This document shows positions 16,936 through 25,577 of a stretch of 51,946 nucleotides of DNA, piece by piece (position 1 is the stretch's first letter; each line of letters opens with the position of its first letter). The stretch spans positions 1 through 51,946 of the forward strand of contig JAKABX010000003.1 in the NCBI GenBank assembly GCA_021796545.1, given 5' to 3'. The translations under genes were made by a program, and so were the position numbers. A model generated the notes under the pieces. That model did no database searches and was not told the DNA's origin. It saw only the letters and a list, made by a program, of their open reading frames with translations. The stretch comes from Actinomycetes bacterium (GTDB lineage Bacteria > Actinomycetota > Acidimicrobiia > Acidimicrobiales > Bog-793).

Positions 16936-17628
16936 TCACAGCACTGCCTGTGCCGGACCGTCCCCCGGCGCCGGGCGCGCTGAGGCGCCCCCCGCCTCGG
17001 CGATCCGACCCCCCAACGTGCGCTGGGTGGTCGCCCACTCGAGGCACGCCTCGGCGAGATCCGCGGCGAAGCGCCAGCGCCGCAGGTGCCCGATGACCGC
17101 GTCGGGCTCCTCGCCGAGCTGCAGCAGGCTCAGCGCGAGCTGGCGGCCGCGTCGGCGAAGCTGTTCGTCGTGCGGGGCGGGCCGCCGTTCGGCCGCCGCC
17201 CGCCGCAGCGCGCGCTCGTGTTCGGCGCGCAGGGCCTCGGGGAGGCGGGCGACGTGCCGGCGGGCGAGCGGGGGCAGGTGGCGCCGCACGAGCAGACGGC
17301 GGCTCTCGAGGCGCGCTGTGTCGAAGTCGACGGCGCGCGCGACGGTCCGGGCGAAGGGGGTGTTGCGCCCCCGCCGGTCGCCGAGGCCGAGGGCGCGGGC
17401 GGCCTCGGCGAGGTCGCAGGCGTAGCCCCCCGGTGCCTCCTCGAGGCCTCGGGCGAAGAAGCGCAGCAGAAGAACGGTCGAGGGACCGAGCACCGGAAGC
17501 CAGAACCTCTCGACGTAGAAAGACAGGGGGCTGTGACCGAGGCGCGCGAGCAGGGGGTCCGTCCACGCCTCGACGCGGAGGACCGCGTCGTCGCCGAGCT
17601 GGTCCAGCTCCTCGAGAACCGTCGTCAT
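16936..17628 (-). CDS. Conserved-looking protein of unknown function
   Basis: A 230-residue soluble protein I do not recognise. Its N-terminal half has FYVERFWLPVLGPSTVLLLRFFARGL followed by GRNTPFARTVARAVDFDTARL. The C-terminal half is helix-rich and Arg-rich, with SLLQLGEEPDAVIGHLRRWRF. No metal, nucleotide or membrane motif is clear beyond one moderately hydrophobic helix. The ATG at 17628 is preferred over the in-frame GTG two codons upstream because a GGAGG lies eight bases before the ATG and only two before the GTG. Codon use is ordinary for the window, so it is probably a real gene. Confidence 0.6.
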   Translation of the reverse strand: MTTVLEELDQLGDDAVLRVEAWTDPLLARLGHSPLSFYVERFWLPVLGPSTVLLLRFFARGLEEAPGGYACDLAEAARALGLGDRRGRNTPFARTVARAVDFDTARLESRRLLVRRHLPPLARRHVARLPEALRAEHERALRRAAAERRPAPHDEQLRRRGRQLALSLLQLGEEPDAVIGHLRRWRFAADLAEACLEWATTQRTLGGRIAEAGGASARPAPGDGPAQAVL

Positions 17629-18001
17629 CGTCACGCCCTCCTTCGGCCCGCGGCCGTTGTGCTAGCGCCGAGGCTGGTCGGCGGGCGTACCCGCGGACCT
17701 ACCGGACCCGCCGGCCCGTTGGCGCCGAGAGGCTCCGAGCGGCGATTGACCGGGACCTTCAGGGCTGGCGCGCCACGCGCCGCGCCATGGGGCGACCCGT
17801 GCGCGCGGCGAACACCGAGGCGGCCGAGAACGCTGCGCCGCGATCGTGTGGTCGCCGCGCCGGCGCCGGGTGCGGCGCTCGCTCGTCGGGGATCCCGACC
17901 GGACCCTGCCCAGGACGCCTCCCCGAGGCGACCGGACCGGCGCCGCCTGTGCCGCGCGCCGCTCCAGAGGGCACCGGGGTCCGGTGCCGGCCGGGCGGCC
18001 G
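17629..18001. other. Intergenic stretch without a recognisable gene
   Basis: About 370 bp between two minus-strand genes. Open frames here give only Arg/Pro/Ala-rich translations. It should contain the promoter of the unknown gene at 16936-17628 and any terminator of the nitroreductase gene, but no clear element stands out. Confidence 0.4.
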
Positions 18002-18607
18002 CTACCAGTGCTCGCGGTGGACGACGTCGGCGAGGTCGCGCCGCGGCCGCCGGGCGCTCATGCCCGGCACGTCGTCTCCGGCGCGCCGGCCGAGGGCAAC
18101 GGCGCCGAGGAGGCGTCGTTCCTCGGGGATCCCGAGCGCGGCGAGGCTCTCCTGCTCGCTGCGGTGCAGCCGGAAGAAGAGCGCGCCGACGCCGGCGTCC
18201 TCGGCGGCGAGCAGCAGGGCGAAGACCGAGAACGCCGCGTCGACGAGCCAGTAGGGGGTCGGCCATGCAGCGGCGGGGACGTTGGCGAGGCCGCTCCCGG
18301 CCTTGTCCGGCTCACCGTAGCGTCGCACGTAGGCGCCGGGGTCGGCGACGGGGAGGACGAGCACCGGCGCGGCGAGGAGCGCCGCCGCGCCCGGCGAGGC
18401 GAGCCAGCCCTCTCCGGCGATCGCCCCCCACAGGCGCCGGCGCGCCGGCGCGCCGGTTGCGACGAGGAGGTCGACGCCCTGGGAGAAGCCCGCGGACGGG
18501 ACGCGGCGCGCCTGGTCGAGCACGCGCTCGAGCAGTTCTGCCGGCAGCGGCGCCGGGTCGAAGCGCCGCGTCATGCGCCGTTGGCGCAAGAGTGCGTCGA
18601 ACTCCAC
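18002..18607 (-). CDS. Nitroreductase-family flavoprotein
   Basis: A 201-residue protein of the nitroreductase fold (FMN-dependent, NAD(P)H-using). It has LRQRRMTRRFDPAPLP at the N-terminus (the FMN phosphate-binding Arg region), LLERVLDQARRVPSAGFSQGVDLLV, then AAFSVFALLLAAEDAGVGALFFRLH and LGIPEERRLLGAVALGRRAGDD. Length fits the small members of the family. The start is GTG at 18607, where homology begins; an upstream extension in the same frame would run into the promoter and 5' end of the divergent rhodanese-ThiF gene. Some actinobacterial relatives work with F420-linked partners, but nothing in this sequence shows that. Confidence 0.82.
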   Translation of the reverse strand: MEFDALLRQRRMTRRFDPAPLPAELLERVLDQARRVPSAGFSQGVDLLVATGAPARRRLWGAIAGEGWLASPGAAALLAAPVLVLPVADPGAYVRRYGEPDKAGSGLANVPAAAWPTPYWLVDAAFSVFALLLAAEDAGVGALFFRLHRSEQESLAALGIPEERRLLGAVALGRRAGDDVPGMSARRPRRDLADVVHREHW

Positions 18608-18744
18608 GGCCGGCACGCTACCGGTGGCGCGCGCGGTGCGGGAATGTCGACCGATTCGGTAATGTTTTGAGCAGACGGGACGCCCGAGGGGCGGACAGCG
18701 CGGCGGCGGCGAGCCGGCGCGCCCGGAGGGAAGGAAGGCCGCCG

Positions 18745-19914
18745 TTGCCAAGCTTCAGGGACATACTCTCCCAGGTACGTGCCGAGATCCGCGAGGTCGA
18801 CCCGGTCGAGGCGGAGGCGATGCTCGCGGGCGCGGCGCTCCTCGACGTGCGTGAGGCCGACGAGTACGCGCAGGGCGCGATCCCCGGCGCCATCCACCTC
18901 CCCCGCGGCTCCCTCGAGCTCCAGGTCGAGAGCCGCCTTCCGGACAAGGACCGGCCCGTCGTCATCTACTGCGCCGGCGGGGTGCGCTCCGCCCTCGCGG
19001 CCAAGGCGCTCCAGGACCTCGGCTATGTGGACGTTGTCTCCATGGCGGGCGGCTTCAACCGCTGGAAGGACGAGGGCCGCAGCTGGGGTGCGCCCCGCGT
19101 GCTCGATGCCGACCAGCGAAACCGCTACCACCGCCACCTCCTCCTCCCCGAGATCGGTGAGGCCGGCCAGCAGCGCCTGCTCGACTCGAGGGTCCTTCTC
19201 CTCGGTGCGGGCGGTCTCGGTTCGCCCGCGGCGCTGTACCTCGCGGCGGCGGGCGTCGGGACCCTCGGGATCGTCGACATGGACGTCGTCGACGCCTCGA
19301 ACCTGCAGCGCCAGGTGCTGCACAACATCGACCGCATCGGCGAGCGCAAGGTCGACTCGGCCAAGAAGACCCTCGTCGCGCTCAACCCCGACGTCAACGT
19401 GGTCACCCACGACGTGCGCGTCGGCGCCGACAACATCGTCGAGCTGTTCGAGGGCTACGACCTCGTCGTCGACGGCACGGACAACTTCCCGACGCGCTAC
19501 CTCGTCAACGACGCCTCCCTGCTCACCCGCACGCCCGTCGTGCACGGGTCGATCTTCCGCTTCGAGGGCCAGGTCACGGTCTTCAAGCCCTACGACAGCG
19601 CGTGCTACCGCTGCCTCGTCCCCGAGCCGCCGCCACCCGAGCTCGCCCCGAGCTGTGCAGAGGCCGGCGTGCTCGGCGTGCTCTGCGGCATCATCGGCTC
19701 GCTCGAGGCGGTCGAGGCCGTGAAGGTCCTGCTCGGCCTCGGCGAGTCGCTGGCGGGGCGCCTCATGGCCTACGACGCGCTCGAGCAGTCGTTCCGCACC
19801 TTCAAGGTCCGGCGCGACCCGTCCTGCCCGGCGTGCGGGGACAACGCCGGCCCTATCGTGATCGCCGAGTACGACCAGCTCTGCATGCCCCACGCGCTCG
19901 TCCCGGCCAGCTGA
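18745..19914 (+). CDS. Rhodanese-ThiF/MoeB fusion, sulfur-carrier adenylyltransferase
   Basis: A 389-residue fusion. Residues 15-115 form a rhodanese domain with active-site loop CAGGVRS (Cys76). From about residue 120 comes a ThiF/MoeB E1-like domain: GAGGLGS nucleotide loop (about 154-160), DASNLQRQVLH, DGTDNFPTRYLVND, zinc cysteines CYRC (287 and 290) paired with CPAC near the C-terminus, and catalytic-type Cys304 in SCAEAGVLG. It should adenylate the C-terminal glycine of a small sulfur carrier (MoaD, ThiS or CysO type) and then load sulfur. In the better-known MoeZ the rhodanese is C-terminal; here it is N-terminal. The start is TTG at 18745, after a purine-rich GGAGGGAAGGAAGG, and matches the MPSFRDIL start of relatives. 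Confidence 0.87.
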   Translation: MPSFRDILSQVRAEIREVDPVEAEAMLAGAALLDVREADEYAQGAIPGAIHLPRGSLELQVESRLPDKDRPVVIYCAGGVRSALAAKALQDLGYVDVVSMAGGFNRWKDEGRSWGAPRVLDADQRNRYHRHLLLPEIGEAGQQRLLDSRVLLLGAGGLGSPAALYLAAAGVGTLGIVDMDVVDASNLQRQVLHNIDRIGERKVDSAKKTLVALNPDVNVVTHDVRVGADNIVELFEGYDLVVDGTDNFPTRYLVNDASLLTRTPVVHGSIFRFEGQVTVFKPYDSACYRCLVPEPPPPELAPSCAEAGVLGVLCGIIGSLEAVEAVKVLLGLGESLAGRLMAYDALEQSFRTFKVRRDPSCPACGDNAGPIVIAEYDQLCMPHALVPAS

Positions 19915-19935
19915 GAGGCCACAGCGCCCAGACCG

Positions 19936-19978
19936 CAGCACGAGAGGCGCCCTCGGAGAGAGGGCGCCTCTCGTGCTG
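19936..19978 (+). terminator. Strong hairpin terminator after the rhodanese-ThiF gene
   Basis: A perfect 18-bp inverted repeat (arms 19936-19953 and 19961-19978, seven-base loop) lies 22 bp after the stop codon at 19914. It is followed 18 bp later by a T run (six T starting near 19995). It can act in both directions. Confidence 0.8.
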
Positions 19979-20394
19979 AGCGACTCGCGCGTGCTTTTTT
20001 CGTGCCAGCCGGGCTTGCAGCGCCTGCGCCCCACCGCCGTGCCGAGTGGCGCCGCCTGCAACCGGGAGACGTCACCACTGCGCGTCGGCGCCTCTCGCGG
20101 AGGTTGGTGGCCGCCCGCCCCTTCCCGGTGCGCACCGAGACGGCCGCAGAGCGGTCGGAGCGCTCGGCGCCCGTGCTGAGATCGGCGTGGCCGGCGCCGG
20201 TCCCACCCCGGCCGTCCATGGAGCCCCAGCCGGCCGCATGCCGCCGGTCGTCACCGCCTGGGGGGGTGACGACGCCCGCGCGCTCTGGTGGCGGGCTGCG
20301 CAAGTCGACGTTCGAGCCGTCTTGTCCGCTCGGTCCCGGTGACGTCGTCGCGGGGCTCGCGGGCTGCGGCGCACGGCGTCGGCGGCAAGACGCG
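19979..20394. other. Intergenic stretch between two convergent units
   Basis: About 415 bp between the two terminators that separate the rhodanese-ThiF gene from the binding-protein gene. I see no coding frame with family character and no RNA gene. Confidence 0.45.
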
Positions 20395-20434
20395 CCGGGG
20401 CGGGCCGCCGGCGACCGCCGGCGACCCGCCCCGG
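20395..20434 (-). terminator. Hairpin terminator of the amino-acid importer operon
   Basis: A 19-bp inverted repeat (20395-20413 with 20416-20434) lies 16 bp past the stop of the binding-protein gene. Its single mismatch becomes a G-U pair in RNA made from the minus strand, which supports the minus orientation. No long T run follows. Confidence 0.6.
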
Positions 20435-20450
20435 TCGGGCGCAAGCGGGA

Positions 20451-21731
20451 CTAGCCCTCCTTGGCGACGACCGAGGCCAGCTGCCCCGGTGTCACGAAGC
20501 CGCGGGTGATGTTGTTCAGGTTCGCGTCGAACCCGACCATCTGGAAGCCGCTGAAGACGTTGTGGTACTTGTTGAAATCGTCGTTGCCCGAGGCGCCCTG
20601 GTAGTTGATCTTCTTACCCTGCTTGATCAGCCGGACGCACGCGGCGTAGGTGCCGCACTGGATCCCGGGCGGGTTCGAGACCTTTATGACGTCCTTCACC
20701 CAGACCTTCGGGTCCGTCGACTTCGCGTAGGTCATGGCGAGCGACGCGATGACGATCGAGTCGTACTCGTTGAACGTCGTGGGAAGGATGTTCTTGGTGT
20801 GCCACACCTTCTGGTAGTCGGCGAGGAAGTGGTTGAACGCCGCCCCCGACGGGGTCGCCGGGAGCGCCGCGGTCAGCTCCTTGGGTGCGGTCGGTCCGAA
20901 CGCCTTGGCGTAGGCGCCCTGAGGGGCTGACTGCAGATCGTCGCCGATCCAGGGTGTGTTCATGTACCCGAGCTGCTGTGCATCGGAGAACAACGTCGCA
21001 GCCGACTGGGAGTCCATCGAGTCGAAGATCACCTGCGGCTTGTTCGCGAAGGCCTGGGTGAGCTCCGTGCTGTAGGAGGACTGTCCCGGCGTGAGGACGA
21101 TGTTCGCGTCGATCGTGCCACCGAGCGCCTTGAACGCCTTCTCCAAGGGAGGCACGAACCCCTGGGAGTTCGCGGAGTTGTCGAAGATCAGCGATGCCGA
21201 CTTCCAGCCGTGGTGGATCGCGTAGTAGGCCATGGCGATCGCTTCGTTGGAGTCCGACGACGAGGTCCGGAAGACGAAGGGGTAGCGCATGTTGTCGAGG
21301 TTGGTGAGTCCACCAACCATGAAGTCGGCGACGTCGTTCGGTGCGAACTGGTTGATCACCGCCTCGATCGTCGGCGAGAAGGGCCCGACGACAAGGGTCG
21401 GATGCGACAAGAGCAGCTTGCGGAAGGCGGGGAGGGCGTCGACCGAGTCCGCGCCGTCGTCGACGTAGGAGCTCTTCCACTGATGCCCGAGGACGCCGCC
21501 GTTTCGGTTGACCTCGTAGATGCCGACTTTGACGCCGTGGGTTCCCCACTGCGAGAGCAGCGACTTGGTGCCCGTGAACGGGAACATGCCGCCGACCACG
21601 AGGGTCGACGATCCGGACTTGGCCTTGGTTGCCGCCGAGCTCACCGTTCCGAGCGCGCCCCCCAAGAGGGACGCCGCGGTCGCGGCGACGAGCCCTGCGG
21701 CGGCCCGCCGCCGCCATCTGGCTTTGGTCAT
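20451..21731 (-). CDS. livJ: Branched-chain amino-acid-type ABC transporter substrate-binding protein
   Basis: A 426-residue type I periplasmic-binding protein. An Arg-rich signal peptide (MTKARWRRRAAAGLVAATAASLL region) leads into GGMFPFTGTKSLLSQWGTHG, the Leu/Ile/Val-binding-protein type N-terminal lobe, with VVGPFSPTIEAVINQFA and FRTSSSDSNEAIAMAYY further on. It would capture an amino acid, amide or other small carboxylate outside the cell. There is no lipobox cysteine, so membrane anchoring is not obvious. It is the last gene of the liv operon, 76 bp after livF, with a GGGGGA ribosome binding site. The ligand cannot be read from the sequence; the neighbouring CitA-like sensor hints at a carboxylate. 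Confidence 0.87.
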   Translation of the reverse strand: MTKARWRRRAAAGLVAATAASLLGGALGTVSSAATKAKSGSSTLVVGGMFPFTGTKSLLSQWGTHGVKVGIYEVNRNGGVLGHQWKSSYVDDGADSVDALPAFRKLLLSHPTLVVGPFSPTIEAVINQFAPNDVADFMVGGLTNLDNMRYPFVFRTSSSDSNEAIAMAYYAIHHGWKSASLIFDNSANSQGFVPPLEKAFKALGGTIDANIVLTPGQSSYSTELTQAFANKPQVIFDSMDSQSAATLFSDAQQLGYMNTPWIGDDLQSAPQGAYAKAFGPTAPKELTAALPATPSGAAFNHFLADYQKVWHTKNILPTTFNEYDSIVIASLAMTYAKSTDPKVWVKDVIKVSNPPGIQCGTYAACVRLIKQGKKINYQGASGNDDFNKYHNVFSGFQMVGFDANLNNITRGFVTPGQLASVVAKEG

Positions 21732-21807
21732 GAGGTTTTCCCCCTTCTTGTTGTTGGTCCTGCGGTTGTTGTGCGCGGTCCCGGGCCGGGGTGTCGCCCA
21801 GGCGTGC

Positions 21808-22521
21808 CTAGCTCGCGTGTGACCGGCCGAGGAAGATCGACGCGAGGTCCAGCCCGGCGATCTCGTCGGCTGCGCCGTGGACGTGGTTGCGCCCCGCGAC
21901 GAAGATGTGGACCTCGTCGGAGTGCTTCAGCGCGCGCTCCACGTTCTGCTCGACGACGAGGACGGCGGTGTTCAACTTCGCGATCCGGGCGATCTGGCTC
22001 CACACGACGTCGGTGTAGGCGGGCGAGAGGCCCGCCGTCGGCTCGTCGAGCATGATCACCGACGGATCGACCATGAGCGCGCGGGCGATCGCAAGGAGAT
22101 TCTGCTGGCCGCCGGAGAGGAACCCCGCCTTCTTCTCGACCGCTTTTTGCAGGTCGGTGAAGATGTCGAGGATCTCCTCCATGCGCGCTGCGGTATTGGC
22201 GCGGGACGCGAAGCCACCCACTTCGAGGTTCTCCCGCACGGTCAGGCGCTTGAAGACGTTGTCGTTCTGTGGCACGTAGACCAGGCCGTGGCGCGGGATG
22301 AGGTGGCCGGCCATGCGGGTGATGTCGACGTCGTTGACGACGATCCTTCCCGACGTCGGCCTCAGGATGCCGACGAGGGTCTTCGCGAAAGTCGACTTCC
22401 CGGCACCGTTCGGACCGATGATCGTCGTCACGCTGTTCAGCTCCGCGCTGAGCGTGATGTCGTTGATGATCGGTGAATGGCCGTATCCGGCCGTGACGTT
22501 CTCAGCGAGAAGTGCTGGCAT
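21808..22521 (-). CDS. livF: Branched-chain amino-acid ABC transporter ATP-binding protein LivF
   Basis: A 237-residue ABC ATPase of the LivF type. Walker A is GPNGAGKST near residue 37, followed by YVPQNDNVFKRLTVRENLEVGG, the signature LSGGQQN, and Walker B VIMLDEPTAGLSPAYTD. It works with LivG to drive the importer. Its start overlaps the end of livG by 20 bp, so translation is coupled. The glutamine-rich Q-loop and the family-specific GLSP after Walker B are present. Confidence 0.92.
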   Translation of the reverse strand: MPALLAENVTAGYGHSPIINDITLSAELNSVTTIIGPNGAGKSTFAKTLVGILRPTSGRIVVNDVDITRMAGHLIPRHGLVYVPQNDNVFKRLTVRENLEVGGFASRANTAARMEEILDIFTDLQKAVEKKAGFLSGGQQNLLAIARALMVDPSVIMLDEPTAGLSPAYTDVVWSQIARIAKLNTAVLVVEQNVERALKHSDEVHIFVAGRNHVHGAADEIAGLDLASIFLGRSHAS

Positions 22522-23326
22522 CGATCACCTCACCGAGATAGGCCTTCACGACTTCGGTGTTCTGGCGCAACTCGCTCAACCTGCCGGTCGCGAGCGTCCG
22601 GCCCTCGGCGAGCACGATGACGTGGTCGCAGATCTTCTCGACGACGTTGAGGTTGTGCTCGATCATGAGGACCGTCACACCCGACGCCCGAAGATCGCGG
22701 ATGTGGTTGCCGATGCGGTCGATGAGGGCCGGGTTGACTCCCGCCATCGGCTCGTCGAGAAGCAGGATTCGCGGCGAGGCCATCACGGCGCGGGAGATCT
22801 CGAGCAGCTTCTTCTGCCCGCCGGAGAGGTCGCTCGCGCGGCTGTCGCGCAGGGGGTAGAGGCCGTAGGTGTCGAGGGTGTGCAGCGCCCGCTCGACGTT
22901 GTCGCGCTCCTCGCGCCGCACGCGACCGGGCCGGAAGAGCACGTTGAAAAGCGAATCCCCGGCCTGGTGGGCGGGGGCGACGAGAAGGTTCTCGAGCACG
23001 GTGAGGCCACCGAGTTCGCGCGAGAGCTGAAAGGTCCGCATCAGCCCGAGCCGGGCGATCTTGTGGCTCGGCCAGTTCGTCACCTCGGTCGACCCGATGA
23101 ATTCACGCCCCGCGTCGCAGGTCATCGAGCCAGACAAGATGTTGACGACGGTCGTCTTGCCCGCGCCGTTCGGCCCGATGAGGGCGGTGATCTGGCCCTC
23201 GGGCACCTCGAAGGCCGCGCCGTTGACAGCGTGGACGCCTTGGAAGGCCTTGGTGATCGCCTCGCAGCGCAGCGCAGCGGAGGACTCGAGCACGCCGAGG
23301 GGTCCAAGGAGGGGGAGCTCACTCAT
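22502..23326 (-). CDS. livG: Branched-chain amino-acid ABC transporter ATP-binding protein LivG
   Basis: A 274-residue LivG-type ATPase. Walker A is GPNGAGKTT, then ARLGLMRTFQLSRELGGLTVLENLLVAPAH (LivG-type insertion), LSGGQKKLLE and Walker B ILLLDEPMAGVNPALID. The ATG at 23326 overlaps the livM stop (ATGAGTGA). A longer in-frame extension upstream is rejected because it lies wholly within livM. The N-terminus carries about 20 extra residues before the ATPase core, of no known function. Confidence 0.92.
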   Translation of the reverse strand: MSELPLLGPLGVLESSAALRCEAITKAFQGVHAVNGAAFEVPEGQITALIGPNGAGKTTVVNILSGSMTCDAGREFIGSTEVTNWPSHKIARLGLMRTFQLSRELGGLTVLENLLVAPAHQAGDSLFNVLFRPGRVRREERDNVERALHTLDTYGLYPLRDSRASDLSGGQKKLLEISRAVMASPRILLLDEPMAGVNPALIDRIGNHIRDLRASGVTVLMIEHNLNVVEKICDHVIVLAEGRTLATGRLSELRQNTEVVKAYLGEVIDASTSR

Positions 23327-24389
23327 TCGTCGCGCTCCTCGCCTGCAAGGTGCCGGGCTGCACAACAGGGCTCGGAGCAAGTGCGCTGAGCTCGTCGGGT
23401 GGGAGGTTCGCCTCGGCTCCGAGGTCGTCGCGCACGCCGAAGGTCGCGGCCCTGCGGAGGCGTTCAGGGACGATGCCCTGGGGACGAAACCAGAGCATCA
23501 CCATGAGCAGGACACCGATGATCACCGCGTCGAAGTACTCGATGAGGCCCGGATGCCCGGGGATGTCGGGCAGGAACGCCGGCAGGTGGACAAGGAGCGT
23601 CTCGACGACGAGAGATCCCATGAGCATGCCGATGTTGTTGCCGACTCCGCCGACGATGATGACCGCGAAGACGACGAAGGTCTCGCCCGGGAGCCAGGCC
23701 GTCGGGTTGAACGATCCGCTGAACTCCATGATCAGACCGCCGCCGATCCCCGCATAGAAAGAGCCGATCAGCATGGACTTCAGCTGGTTGCGGAAGACGT
23801 CCTTGCCGAGGGCGGCGGCGACGACGTCGTCGTCGCGGATCGCGCGCAGCGTCCGGCCGAGGGGGGAGCGCGTGACTCGGCCCATGACGAGCCACATCAC
23901 CACCGCGATCGCGCCCGTGACACCCGCGAAGAAGGGGATGAAGGAGTTTGTCGTGAGGTGCAGGACACCGGCGAACGGCTCGGGGACGTTGTAGAGGCCG
24001 TCGGCACCGTTGAAGAGCGGAACGTAGTTGTTGCACACGTCGTAGAGAACGAGCGACAGCGAGATGAGGACCATCGCGAGATAGTCAGTCCGCAGGCGCC
24101 TGAGCGAGATGAGCGCCACGATCACCGCGAACAGGCAGGCCGCGAGTCCCCCGAGAATGAGACCGAGCGGGAAGGGGAGCGACAGCCCGAGGATGTACTG
24201 CTGACCGGTCCCCACGGAGTTCGGCAGGGAGAAGGCGCCCGTGACGTAGGCGCCGATCGCGACGAAGCCGATGTAGGCGAAGTTCAAGATGCCCGTCTCG
24301 CCGTACTGGATGTTCAGCCCCATCGCCAGGATGAAGTAGTCGAACAGGAAGAAGACGAGGGTGAAGATGTAATACCAGATTCCCGACAT
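23319..24389 (-). CDS. livM: Branched-chain amino-acid ABC transporter permease LivM
   Basis: A 356-residue permease with about nine membrane segments. NIQYGETGILNFAYIGFVAIGAYVTG is the conserved N-terminal LivM stretch, and SPLGRTLRAIRDDDVVAAALGKDVF is the cytoplasmic EAA-like loop that contacts the ATPases. FVVFAVIIVGGVGNNIGMLMGSLVVE follows. It starts three bases after the livH stop. A cytoplasmic C-terminal tail of about 40 residues is slightly longer than usual. Confidence 0.92.
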   Translation of the reverse strand: MSGIWYYIFTLVFFLFDYFILAMGLNIQYGETGILNFAYIGFVAIGAYVTGAFSLPNSVGTGQQYILGLSLPFPLGLILGGLAACLFAVIVALISLRRLRTDYLAMVLISLSLVLYDVCNNYVPLFNGADGLYNVPEPFAGVLHLTTNSFIPFFAGVTGAIAVVMWLVMGRVTRSPLGRTLRAIRDDDVVAAALGKDVFRNQLKSMLIGSFYAGIGGGLIMEFSGSFNPTAWLPGETFVVFAVIIVGGVGNNIGMLMGSLVVETLLVHLPAFLPDIPGHPGLIEYFDAVIIGVLLMVMLWFRPQGIVPERLRRAATFGVRDDLGAEANLPPDELSALAPSPVVQPGTLQARSATNE

Positions 24390-24392
24390 CTC

Positions 24393-25271
24393 CTACGCCT
24401 TTCCCGGACGGGCGAAGAGGCCGCTCGGCCTGAGCAGCAGGGTGCAGATGAGGATGACGAAGGCGGTATCGAGCTTGTAGGCGGGATTGATGAAGGCGGC
24501 CGAGATCTCCGTCGCGAGGCCGATCAGCAGCGCGCCGGCCATTGCGCCGTAGATGCTGCCGACGCCACCGACGATGACGGCCGCGAAGATGACGAAGAGG
24601 AACAGCTCGCCCGAGGCGGGCGTGAGATTTCCCTCGGTGATGCCGAGTACCGTGCCCGAGACGCCCGCGAGCGTGCCGGACAGGAACCAGGTGATCGTCG
24701 TGATCGCCCTGGTGTCGATGCCGCTCGTCATGGCGAGCGTCGTGTTGTCCGCCATCGCACGCATTGACTTGCCAAGGCGCGTCGTCTTCAACATCGCATG
24801 GACCCCGAGCATGAGCGCGACGGCGATTGCCATGACGATGAGCTGGTAGCGGGTGAGAAGCAGCGGCCCTATGTGCATGACCTTCGCGAGGGGCATCTGG
24901 AAGAAGCGCACGTCGGCGCCCCAGATCGAGTACTCGAGGTTGAGCAGGATGAGGGACAGACCGAAGGTGACGATCAGCACGTAGAACGTCTTCTTGAAGC
25001 GCCGGGCGAAGGGGCTGAAGATCACGTGGTTGATGAGGACCGCGAAAACGCCCATCGCGAGCGAGCCGACGACGAGCGCGATCCAGATGTTGAGGTGGAA
25101 GACCTCGCTGTTCAGCACGTAGGTGAAGAACGCGCCGAGCGCCATGAAGTCGCCGTAGGCGAAGTTGATGTAGTTCGTGATGCCGAACTGCAGGCTCAGC
25201 CCGACCGCAGAGATCGCGAGCACCGACGCCGTGACGAATCCGAAGCCGACCGACTGCCAGAAGATCTGCAT
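24393..25271 (-). CDS. livH: Branched-chain amino-acid ABC transporter permease LivH
   Basis: A 292-residue permease and first gene of the liv operon. LQFGITNYINFAYGDFMALGAFFTYVL is the LivH N-terminal signature, TRLGKSMRAMADNTTLAMTSGID is the EAA-like loop and IFAAVIVGGVGSIYGAMAGALLIGLATE closes the core. The ATG at 25271 is preceded by AGAGGGGGG and matches the family start, so the in-frame extension further upstream is not used. The operon order is livH-livM-livG-livF-livJ, all on the minus strand. Confidence 0.92.
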   Translation of the reverse strand: MQIFWQSVGFGFVTASVLAISAVGLSLQFGITNYINFAYGDFMALGAFFTYVLNSEVFHLNIWIALVVGSLAMGVFAVLINHVIFSPFARRFKKTFYVLIVTFGLSLILLNLEYSIWGADVRFFQMPLAKVMHIGPLLLTRYQLIVMAIAVALMLGVHAMLKTTRLGKSMRAMADNTTLAMTSGIDTRAITTITWFLSGTLAGVSGTVLGITEGNLTPASGELFLFVIFAAVIVGGVGSIYGAMAGALLIGLATEISAAFINPAYKLDTAFVILICTLLLRPSGLFARPGKA

Positions 25272-25577
25272 CGTCCCCCCTCTCGCACGCCCCGTGTCCG
25301 GGCGCGGCGCGCAGGCCGGTCGCTTCGGGCCGTGCCCCTCATCGACGTCTGTCCCGGGCGCGTCGCTCCGGTCCCGAGGACCCGGCGCCGTGCACGGTTC
25401 ACCCGTGCCGACCTCCCCCATGTGCGAGGCGAACGCTAAGGAGCGTGCCGGATTGAGAACAGGTTGTGACGAGTTGTGTGCGGCTTTTACGCGAATGCCG
25501 TGTTTTGCGCGTTTCGCTCAGTCCAGGGGGGCCGCGGACGCGGCGGCGCTGTATCATGCCGGCGGCGGGCGGGCGGC
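25272..25577. promoter_or_regulatory. Divergent promoter region of the liv operon and the two-component system
   Basis: A 306-bp region between two divergent units. Its most AT-rich patch lies at 25454-25520 and contains a direct repeat of GTTGTG at 25463 and 25473, ten bases apart, which is one helix turn. CitB-type response regulators usually bind such tandem sites, so this is a candidate operator linking the downstream regulator to liv expression. This is inference from spacing only. Confidence 0.35.

Noticed and set aside
18650..18660. ACCGATTCGGT palindrome between the nitroreductase and rhodanese-ThiF genes
   Set aside because: It is only 11 bp long with 5-bp arms and no matching regulator nearby, so it is too weak to list as an operator.
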